From assembly GCA_028710605.1 (NCBI GenBank), contig JAQTTU010000001.1:1-64000 (forward strand): a stretch of 64,000 nt of DNA. Direction: 5' to 3'. The notes beneath the pieces were generated by a model. The model had not been told where the DNA came from. It made no database searches and saw only the letters and a list, made by a program, of their open reading frames with translations. How positions within the stretch are numbered: the first letter of the stretch is position 1; every line of letters begins with the position of its first letter. Position numbers and translations under genes: made by a program. This document shows positions 57,850-64,000 of this stretch, in pieces. Source of the stretch: Sideroxydans sp. Lineage in GTDB: Bacteria; Pseudomonadota; Gammaproteobacteria; Burkholderiales; Gallionellaceae.

Positions 57850-58875
57850 ATGGCATCTTCAACCGAATATCGCGGGCGCTTCGCCCCTTCCCCCACCGGC
57901 CCCCTTCACCTCGGCTCTCTCGTCGCTGCCGTCGGCAGTTATCTCGATGCGAAACATCATCACGGCACCTGGCTGGTGCGCATGGAGGACCTCGATACGC
58001 CGCGCTGCTTGCCGGGTGCGGCGGAAGACATTCTGCGCACGCTGGAAGCGTTCGAGCTGCATAGCGACGAGCCGGTGATCTATCAGAGTCAGCGCACGGC
58101 GGCTTATGAAGTGGCGTTGCGCCAGTTGCATGCCAGTGGAGCAGTGTATGCGTGTAGCTGTACGCGCAAGGAGATTGCGGATTCGGCGTTGTTGGGGATT
58201 GAGGGGTTTGTTTATCCGGGGACTTGCAGGAACGCCAAGAGCCTCCCTCACCCTAGCCCTCTCCCGGGGGGAGAGGGGACGATTGCTGCGCGCGTTCCAG
58301 CTTGGCGAGTACGCACAGACATTTTGCCCTCCGTTCGCCCTGAGCTTGTCGAAGGGCATTCAGACCAACTCAAGACAGGCTTCGACAGGCTCAGCCCGAA
58401 CGGTTCAGGAATTGAATTTGATGACGAACTCCAAGGCCACATCACCCAACACTTGGAAAGTCAGATCGGCGATTTCGTGGTGAAACGCGCCGATGGTTTG
58501 TTCGCCTATCAACTCGCGGTGGTGGTGGACGATGCATTCCAGCACATCACGCATGTCGTGCGCGGTGCCGACTTGCTGGCTTCCACGCCGCGCCAGATTT
58601 ATATGCAGCGCTTGCTCGGCCTGCATACGCCGCATTACATGCACTTGCCGGTCGCGGTGAATAAAGCGGGCGAGAAATTGAGCAAGCAGACGTTGGCCGC
58701 GCCGGTGGACGTGTCGCGGCCCGTTACCACGTTGCTGCATGTGCTGGAATTTTTGCAGCAACGGCCGCCTGCGGAACTGGGAGATGGCGATATCGGCGAT
58801 GTGCTGGTTTGGGCAATTCTGAACTGGGATGCGAAAAAACTCTTTGGGATGAAAGTGCTTCCCGCACGTTTCTAA
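57850..58875 (+). CDS. gluQ: Glutamyl-Q tRNA(Asp) synthetase
   Basis: 341 residues; homologues are about 290-300. GluQRS attaches glutamate to queuosine in tRNA(Asp). HIGH-like motif GRFAPSPTGPLHLGSL, zinc ligands ACSCTR and PGTCR, the KRADGLFAYQLAVVVDDAFQ core and the KMSKS-like AGEKLSKQ. Two repeat elements are read in frame, residues about 132-144 and 161-185, on either side of the native AWRVRTD segment. Both lie in a surface region after the zinc site. QueD, which makes the tRNA base it acts on, is also in this window. Confidence 0.94.
   Translation: MASSTEYRGRFAPSPTGPLHLGSLVAAVGSYLDAKHHHGTWLVRMEDLDTPRCLPGAAEDILRTLEAFELHSDEPVIYQSQRTAAYEVALRQLHASGAVYACSCTRKEIADSALLGIEGFVYPGTCRNAKSLPHPSPLPGGEGTIAARVPAWRVRTDILPSVRPELVEGHSDQLKTGFDRLSPNGSGIEFDDELQGHITQHLESQIGDFVVKRADGLFAYQLAVVVDDAFQHITHVVRGADLLASTPRQIYMQRLLGLHTPHYMHLPVAVNKAGEKLSKQTLAAPVDVSRPVTTLLHVLEFLQQRPPAELGDGDIGDVLVWAILNWDAKKLFGMKVLPARF
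58244..58279. repeat. C-rich half element inside gluQ
   Basis: CCCTCACCCTAGCCCTCTCC followed by CGGGGGGAGAGGGG. Encodes the gluQ peptide LPHPSPLPGGEG. Confidence 0.8.
58331..58404. repeat. CGCCCTGAGCTTGTCGAAGG element inside gluQ
   Basis: CCGTTCGCCCTGAGCTTGTC plus GAAGGGC at the left and CTTCGACAGGCTCAGCCCGA plus ACGG at the right. Encodes VRPELVEG...FDRLSPNG. Same family as 681-789 and 37299. Confidence 0.85.
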
Positions 58876-58891
58876 AACATCACTTCGTGGA

Positions 58892-58943
58892 GATGCCCGT
58901 CAATAGGCGATCTACAGCATGCGCATGGCGCAGATCGCCGCGC
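58892..58943. repeat. REP-like pair
   Basis: GATGCCCGTCAATAGGCGAT at the left; the right arm GCGCAGATCGCCGCGC is decayed. Abuts the stop codon of the minus-strand gene at 58944. Confidence 0.75.
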
Positions 58944-59444
58944 TTACTGGTTCGCGGAAATCGGTGTCGGCGCTGGCGTTTCTTCCGCCGGATTCTTCGT
59001 GGCGTTGTTGTACGCGATCGTTGAAGGCGTTTGCGGTTGGACTGCCTGCACGGGCCGGGGCTGATCCGGTATCGCTGCCGTTTGTGCGGTAACTACCGGA
59101 TTTTTCCGTGCACGCACAACAGCGGGAGGCGGTATATGTTCGTCCACGACCACGGGAGTTGCCGCACTTTCCTGTGCCGTCACATTTACGGGAAGGGAAA
59201 TATCTACGATTTGCGTGCGTTCGGTTGGGTGAGAAGTTATCCACTCCAGCCAGACTGCGGTCGCCATCAGCGCCAGCAACATCGCCATCAACCACGAAGC
59301 GCGGCGTGTTTTATCGCGTTGAAGGATGATGCGGACTTTGGCTTTACCGAACATGGTATGGATGATTTGCGCTTCACCAATCTCTGTCCAAACCCGTGCT
59401 TTGGCTGCACGCCTCTGATCGGTTTGGCTGTCCTCGTGCTTCAT
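58944..59444 (-). CDS. Hypothetical single-pass membrane protein, Pro/Thr-rich
   Basis: 166 residues. A basic cytoplasmic N-terminus (TDQRRAAKARVWTEIGEAQ, RIILQRDKTRRAS) precedes one transmembrane helix at about 52-70 (WLMAMLLALMATAVWLEWI), and the rest is a Pro/Thr/Ala-rich low-complexity periplasmic tail. No family is recognised. Topology resembles TonB- or FtsN-like spanning proteins, but no such domain is seen. Convergent with gluQ across a decayed REP. Confidence 0.6.
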   Translation of the reverse strand: MKHEDSQTDQRRAAKARVWTEIGEAQIIHTMFGKAKVRIILQRDKTRRASWLMAMLLALMATAVWLEWITSHPTERTQIVDISLPVNVTAQESAATPVVVDEHIPPPAVVRARKNPVVTAQTAAIPDQPRPVQAVQPQTPSTIAYNNATKNPAEETPAPTPISANQ

Positions 59445-59631
59445 TGTTTCTGCTCCCTGAAAATGTGAATCTAAGGGTCAAAACATTTTTGCAAAGGCGA
59501 AGTTTATCCCATTGCCGCAGCAAGGTTACTATTTTCCTTGGCAAGGCCAGAAAACTGGGGCAATAAGTGAGCTTCGCCGCGCGGGCGGCAACGTTTTACG
59601 ATAATGTCCGCCTTTCTGAAAAGGAGCAGAT

Positions 59632-60537
59632 ATGAAGCAACGCGTATTGATTCTGGGTCACGGCAAGATGGGACATGCCATGGAGTGTCTGCTGGCAGGG
59701 CGGCACGAGGTGCGCATCTGGTGCATGGAAGAAGCGGGAGATGCGCCGCTGGAAGACAAGGTCGCTTGGGCGCAGGTGATATTTTTTTGCCTGCCGGTGA
59801 ACCCGCATTTTGAAGTCGTCAGCCGCATCGCGCCTTATCTGGCACAAGGCAGTTTGTGCCTGACCATCGCCAAGGGCTTGGATGAATCGGGACGCACGGC
59901 GGCGCAGGTATTCGACCGCGTGCTCACCGGCGGCCATCACTACGGCGTGATCTACGGCCCCATGATCTCGGAGGAAATCAGGACGGGGCGGCACGCGTTC
60001 GCCGATGTGGTGCTGTCCGACTCGGCGGATTTCCAGGTGATCTTCGATCTATTCCTCGGCACCAAACTCATTTGCGAACAGGCTTCGGACATGCACGGCA
60101 GAAGCTGGTCGGTGATCCTGAAAAACGTGTATGCCATCATGTTCGGCGTGGCGGACGAGTTGAAATTGGGCAACAACATGCGCGGGCATTTGATGGTGGC
60201 AGCCATTTCGGAATTGTCCGGCATTGTGCAGTCGTTCGGCGGCAAGGCGCACACGCCGTACAGCTACGCCGGGCTGGGCGATCTGCTGACCACTGCGACC
60301 AGCGAGGACTCGCATCACCACGCGCTGGGGCGGCAACTGGTGCGCGGCGAGTGGGACAACATTTCCGGCGAGGGCGTGCACACTTTACAGATGGTGGTGA
60401 AACACAATTTGTTCGATTGGCGCGGCTTTCCGCTGTTCACGCTGGCGCACGACATCGTCACCGCGCCGCAAACATTGAATGAACGAGTGGATGATTACCT
60501 GAAGCAGTTGCGCGAGCGGGTGAGTTGCGCGATTTGA
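59632..60537 (+). CDS. NAD-dependent glycerol-3-phosphate dehydrogenase-like protein
   Basis: 301 residues, ATG 59632 with AAGGAG upstream. Rossmann fold RVLILGHGKMGHAMECLLAGRHEVRIW with GHGKMG as the dinucleotide loop, VIFFCLPVNPHFEVV, TIAKGLDESGRTAA, and the GpsA-like catalytic Lys in VILKNVYAIMFGVADELKLGNNMRGHLM. The C-terminal domain YSYAGLGDLLTTATSEDSHHHALG follows GpsA. It diverges from typical GpsA (about 330 residues), so it may be a paralogue acting on another alcohol phosphate. Confidence 0.85.
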   Translation: MKQRVLILGHGKMGHAMECLLAGRHEVRIWCMEEAGDAPLEDKVAWAQVIFFCLPVNPHFEVVSRIAPYLAQGSLCLTIAKGLDESGRTAAQVFDRVLTGGHHYGVIYGPMISEEIRTGRHAFADVVLSDSADFQVIFDLFLGTKLICEQASDMHGRSWSVILKNVYAIMFGVADELKLGNNMRGHLMVAAISELSGIVQSFGGKAHTPYSYAGLGDLLTTATSEDSHHHALGRQLVRGEWDNISGEGVHTLQMVVKHNLFDWRGFPLFTLAHDIVTAPQTLNERVDDYLKQLRERVSCAI

Positions 60538-60548
60538 GGGAGGGCATT

Positions 60549-60668
60549 TACTCCCTTCTCCCGCAGGCGGGAGAAGGGCTGGGGATGAGGGTTGGTGGTT
60601 ACACGCCAAGTTTGCGACAAATTGACATCCCTCACCCCAACCTCTCTCCCGCCTGCGAGAGAGGGGCT
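60549..60668. repeat. Paired inverted C-rich element
   Basis: TTCTCCCGCAGGCGGGAGAA and CTCTCCCGCCTGCGAGAGAG, about 75 nt apart, upstream of ppdK. A half CCACAGAG element follows at 60676-60705. No gene is seen in 60538-60874. Confidence 0.85.
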
Positions 60669-60728
60669 TTATTCTCTGCGTTCTCTGCGTCCTCTGTGGC
60701 TAAATTCGGGCTTTAAGACCGATGCAGC

Positions 60729-60758
60729 TTGAAGCGGCACTGTCAGGTCGCGTAGAAT
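60729..60758 (+). promoter_or_regulatory. Possible sigma70 promoter of ppdK
   Basis: TTGAAG (60729-60734), 18 nt, TAGAAT (60753-60758). This would give a leader of about 110 nt before ppdK. Judged from consensus only. Confidence 0.45.
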
Positions 60759-60874
60759 GCCCCCGGCAATATCAGGTGCATTTCCGGCCTTTCTGACTCG
60801 GGTATTTTCATATAACCGGTGGTTCAACGTTGTTCTTTGTTTTCTTTTAAGCAGCCAAGTAAGGGAGAGGCACG

Positions 60875-63670
60875 ATGACAAGTAGCAAGCAGTTCATTTA
60901 CGAATTTGAAAAAGGTGACGGCAAAAACAAGATGCTGTTGGGCGGAAAGGGCGCGAATCTGTGCGAAATGACGCAAATCGGCTTGAATGTTCCGCCGGGA
61001 TTCACCATCACCACCGATGCCTGCAATGCTTATCTGGAAAAGAACCAACTGCCCGACGGCTTGATGGATTCCGTCAAAACTCACATGCAAGCGCTGGAAA
61101 AGAAAACCGGCAAGGGCTTCGGCAGCGGCGACAATCCGTTGCTGGTTTCGGTACGCTCCGGCTCGTCCATGTCCATGCCGGGCATGATGGACACCATCCT
61201 TAATCTCGGTCTCAATGAAACTTCGCTGAAAGGCTTAATCAAACAAACCGGCAACGAGCGTTTTGCCTACGACACCTATCGCCGCTTTATCCAGCTGTTC
61301 GGCAAGATCGCACTGGACATTAACGACGAACATTTCGACGAGCGCATGACCGCGATCAAGCGCAAATACGGCGCGCCGCAGGATCTGGATCTGAACGTGG
61401 ACAACCTCAAAGAGCTGTCCAAAGAATTCCTCGCCATCGTGGAACGCCACACCGGCAAACCTTTCCCGCAAGACCCCTACGAACAACTTGAAATCGCCAT
61501 CGGCGCGGTGTTCGGCTCGTGGATGGGCAAACGCGCGGTGGATTACCGCCGCCAATTCAAGATCACCAAAGACCAGGCCAGCGGCACGGCAGTGAATATC
61601 TGCACCATGGTGTTCGGCAACATGGGCAACGACTCCGGCACGGGCGTGGGCTTCACGCGCAACCCCGGCACCGGCGAAAACCTGATCTACGGCGAATATC
61701 TGGTCAACGCGCAAGGCGAAGACGTGGTGGCGGGCATCCGCACACCGAAAGCCATCGCCGAGATGGAAAAGGAAATGCCGGAGATTTACCGTCAGCTGAT
61801 GACGCTGCATAACCGTCTGGAATCGCATTACCACGAAGTGCAGGATTTCGAGTTCACCATCGAGAAAGGCATTTTGTATTGCCTGCAAACGCGCAACGGC
61901 AAGATGAATGCGCGCGGCATGGTGCGCACTTCGGTGGAGTTGTTCCACGAAGGATTGATCTCGAAAGAGCGCGCTATTTTGCGCATTGAACCGGCAATTC
62001 TGGAACAGTTGCTGGTGCCGCAGTTGGCTCCGAACTTCCACGGCAAATCGCTGGCGCAAGGTCTGCCCGCCTCTCCCGGTGCGGCTTCCGGCAAGATCGT
62101 GTTCGATGCCGACACCGCCGAAGCGCGCGGTCGTGCGGGCGAAAAAATTATTCTGGTGCGCGAAGAAACCAAGCCGGAAGACATCCACGGCTTCTTCCAG
62201 GCACAGGGAATTTTGACCAGCCGTGGCGGCAAGACTTCGCACGCTGCCGTGGTGGCGCGCGGCATGGGCAAGCCCTGCGTTTCCGGTTGCGAGGCCATCG
62301 TCATCAACGACGTGCTGCGCAGCGCACAGATCGGCGATACCACACTGCATGAAGGCGACATCATCACCATCGACGGCGGCACCGGCCATGTGTATGCGGG
62401 CGAAGTGCCCACGGTGGAGCCGGAATTTTCGGAAGAGCTGGTCACGCTGCTGAAATGGGCGGACGAAATTTCCCGCCTCAAGGTGATGGCCAATGCCGAC
62501 ACCCCCAACGATGCCGCGCGTGCGCGCGAATTCGGCGCGATGGGTATCGGCCTGTGCCGCACCGAACGCATGTTCAACAGCACCGACCGCCTGCCCATCG
62601 TGCAGGAAATGATCCTGGCCGAGACGCTGGAAGATCGCCAATCCGCGCTGGATCGCCTGCTGCCTATCCAGCGCGCCGACTTCAAAGGCATCTTCAAAGC
62701 CATGAAGGGCTTGCCCGTCACCGTGCGCCTGCTCGACCCGCCGATGCACGAGTTTCTTCCCACCGCCGCGCAACTCGAACTGGAAATCGCCCACCTGCAC
62801 CAACTGCGCGACACCATCAAGGGGCTGGAAGAGTTGCCGGACACGCTGAAGATGCTCAACCCCAAGCTGTACCAGCAATACGCCGACGGCCTGACCAAGC
62901 TGATGGGCGGACTGCAAGACTTCAAGGGATCGCATCTGGAAGAAGATGTCATCAGCAAAAAAGAAATCGTGCTGAAAAAAGTGCGCGCCTTGTCCGAAGT
63001 CAACCCGATGCTGGGGCATAGAGGCGTGCGGCTGGGCATCACCTATCCCGAAATCTATTCCATGCAGATCCGCGCGGTGCTCGAAGCCGCCGCGCTGTGC
63101 GCCAAGGAAGGCATCGAAATTCACCCCGAAATCATGGTGCCGCAAGTGGCCACGGTGGAAGAACTCAAACGTATCCACAGCTACGTGAAACGCATCCATG
63201 CGGAAGTGAACTCGACCTACGGCATTGACGTGCAATTCAAGTTCGGCTCCATGCTGGAAGTGGTGCGTGCCTGCGTGCGCGCCGGACGCATGGCCGAGAT
63301 CGCCGAGTTCTTCTCGTTCGGCACCAACGACCTCACCCAAGCCACCTTCTCGTTCAGCCGCGAAGATGCGGAAAACAAATTCCTGCCCGCTTACAACGAG
63401 ACCGGAATCCTGCAAGACAATCCGTTTGAAGTGCTGGACATCAAGGGTGTCGGACAGATCATGAAGATGGCCATAACAAGGGGTCGCGAGACCAACCCCG
63501 ACCTGAAAATGGGCATCTGCGGCGAACATGGCGGCCACCCCGGCTCCATCCATTTCTGCCACCACATCGGCCTCAACTACGTCTCCTGCTCCGGCCCGCG
63601 CGTGCCTATCGCCCGTCTGGCTGCGGCGCAGGCGAAGTTGATGGAAGCGCAATACCGGGAACCGAGCTGA
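60875..63670 (+). CDS. ppdK: Pyruvate phosphate dikinase
   Basis: 931 residues. Interconverts pyruvate + ATP + Pi and PEP + AMP + PPi. N-terminal ATP-grasp domain (GGKGANLCEMTQIGLNVPPGFTITT, SVRSGSSMSMPGMMDTILNLG), central phosphohistidine domain with His456 in GGKTSHAAVVARGMGKPCVSGCE, and a C-terminal TIM-barrel with GTNDLTQATFSFSRED and the catalytic Cys882 region GICGEHGGHP. A separate gene, preceded by GGGAGAGGC and followed by a terminator. In autotrophs and gluconeogenic organisms it can supply PEP or use PPi. Confidence 0.97.
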   Translation: MTSSKQFIYEFEKGDGKNKMLLGGKGANLCEMTQIGLNVPPGFTITTDACNAYLEKNQLPDGLMDSVKTHMQALEKKTGKGFGSGDNPLLVSVRSGSSMSMPGMMDTILNLGLNETSLKGLIKQTGNERFAYDTYRRFIQLFGKIALDINDEHFDERMTAIKRKYGAPQDLDLNVDNLKELSKEFLAIVERHTGKPFPQDPYEQLEIAIGAVFGSWMGKRAVDYRRQFKITKDQASGTAVNICTMVFGNMGNDSGTGVGFTRNPGTGENLIYGEYLVNAQGEDVVAGIRTPKAIAEMEKEMPEIYRQLMTLHNRLESHYHEVQDFEFTIEKGILYCLQTRNGKMNARGMVRTSVELFHEGLISKERAILRIEPAILEQLLVPQLAPNFHGKSLAQGLPASPGAASGKIVFDADTAEARGRAGEKIILVREETKPEDIHGFFQAQGILTSRGGKTSHAAVVARGMGKPCVSGCEAIVINDVLRSAQIGDTTLHEGDIITIDGGTGHVYAGEVPTVEPEFSEELVTLLKWADEISRLKVMANADTPNDAARAREFGAMGIGLCRTERMFNSTDRLPIVQEMILAETLEDRQSALDRLLPIQRADFKGIFKAMKGLPVTVRLLDPPMHEFLPTAAQLELEIAHLHQLRDTIKGLEELPDTLKMLNPKLYQQYADGLTKLMGGLQDFKGSHLEEDVISKKEIVLKKVRALSEVNPMLGHRGVRLGITYPEIYSMQIRAVLEAAALCAKEGIEIHPEIMVPQVATVEELKRIHSYVKRIHAEVNSTYGIDVQFKFGSMLEVVRACVRAGRMAEIAEFFSFGTNDLTQATFSFSREDAENKFLPAYNETGILQDNPFEVLDIKGVGQIMKMAITRGRETNPDLKMGICGEHGGHPGSIHFCHHIGLNYVSCSGPRVPIARLAAAQAKLMEAQYREPS

Positions 63671-63692
63671 GTTGGTTTTGATTGTGTAGTAG

Positions 63693-63723
63693 AAAAAAAG
63701 GGGGGCGGCTTCCCCCTTTTTTT
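63693..63723 (+). terminator. Rho-independent terminator after ppdK
   Basis: AAAAAAAGGGGG, short loop, CCCCCTTTTTTT, 23 nt after the ppdK stop. Confidence 0.9.
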
Positions 63724-63927
63724 GTTTTTTGTAGGTGTGAATTTACCTCGAAGTGGTTCTTGCGCCCTGTGGGTGTTCACACATATGCACTTTCGCTCAG
63801 ACGTTCCTAATTTCAGGAAAGTATATTCTCCTGTCCGCGCAGACCAGACTCCACAGTAGGTCGCGGTAGCGTGTGCCCCATACTTCAACTATCATAACCG
63901 TCATACAAATAGCTGGGGGAGCGCGCC

Positions 63928-64000
63928 ATGCAAGCTTTACGTTACGTCACCGAATCGATAAACCATCAAGTCATTATCAGCCTGCCGCCCGAACTGGATT
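63928..64000 (+). CDS. N-terminal fragment of a small protein, possibly an antitoxin (truncated by window edge)
   Basis: ATG 63928 with GGGGGAGCG before it opens MQALRYVTESINHQVIISLPPELD and continues past the window. Short openings of this type (aromatic-basic start, then a VxISLPPE strand) occur in antitoxin-like proteins that precede toxin genes. Only 24 residues are visible, so this is a guess. The 257-nt gap before it shows the ppdK terminator and nothing else certain. Confidence 0.45.
   Translation, partial: MQALRYVTESINHQVIISLPPELD

Noticed and set aside
61235-63652. 805-residue open frame opposite ppdK
   Set aside because: Shadow of ppdK; composition dominated by His, Gln, Phe and Val, no start signal, no motif.

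Overview
The window is a compact, mostly chromosomal stretch of a Gram-negative betaproteobacterium. Gene content and gene-neighbour style (alaA-hom-thrC cluster, moxR-DUF58-TgpA cluster, clpS-clpA, Mfd next to an HD-GYP protein, class II ribonucleotide reductase, PPDK, many c-di-GMP proteins) fit the Nitrosomonadales/Gallionellaceae; that placement is inference from content, not from a marker gene. I see no rRNA, tRNA, CRISPR array, prophage or IS transposase gene.

Layout. 1-3.4 kb: tail of an unknown gene, a pile of unrelated palindromic repeats, then clpB (-) with a near-perfect sigma32 promoter. 3.7-6.1 kb: CBS-domain histidine kinase and a double-receiver response regulator. 6.3-11.5 kb: kelch lipoprotein, nadC, trxC, a methyltransferase, an AEC transporter and a small GIY-YIG nuclease framed by two copies of an inverted-repeat element. 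11.7-16.9 kb: threonine/alanine operon (alaA, GNAT, hom, an unknown low-GC gene, thrC), most genes overlapping by 4 nt. 17-22.8 kb: Mth938-like protein, moxR, a HicBA-type toxin-antitoxin pair, DUF58, TgpA transglutaminase, queD. 22.9-33.6 kb (-): two diguanylate-cyclase proteins, uracil-DNA glycosylase, rimI, tsaB, the isoprenoid genes ispF and ispD with a HEPN/MNT toxin-antitoxin pair wedged between them, and an HD-GYP phosphodiesterase. 33.8-37.3 kb: mfd. 37.4-44.3 kb: accessory region with a four-gene toxin/antitoxin-like cluster, MerR/TipAS, qorB with its divergent HxlR regulator, and a TetR-tusA-nitroreductase group carrying two copies of one operator. 44.6-53.9 kb: DUF1015, GH18 lipoprotein, nrdJ with an intein at the active-site cysteine, a PNPOx-like protein. 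54.1-64 kb: cold-shock protein, clpS-clpA, gluQ, a glycerol-3-phosphate-dehydrogenase-like protein, ppdK.

The most unusual feature is the repeat load. At least six sequence families of short palindromic or paired-inverted repeats fill nearly every intergenic gap, and several of the same families also sit in frame inside protein genes: mfd (two), gluQ (two), the nrdJ intein (two), tgpA (one, plus a 22-nt REP core), udg (one), and the 3' end of tsaB. Many intergenic palindromes, although unrelated in sequence, share GTAG...CTAC ends, the tetranucleotide signature of REP elements moved by RAYT-type transposases. This resembles the Rickettsia palindromic elements that insert in frame in proteins, but here with several families at once.

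A second theme is small toxin-antitoxin modules placed between genes that normally adjoin (moxR/DUF58, ispD/ispF) with start-stop overlaps that couple their translation to, or fit them tightly into, housekeeping operons.
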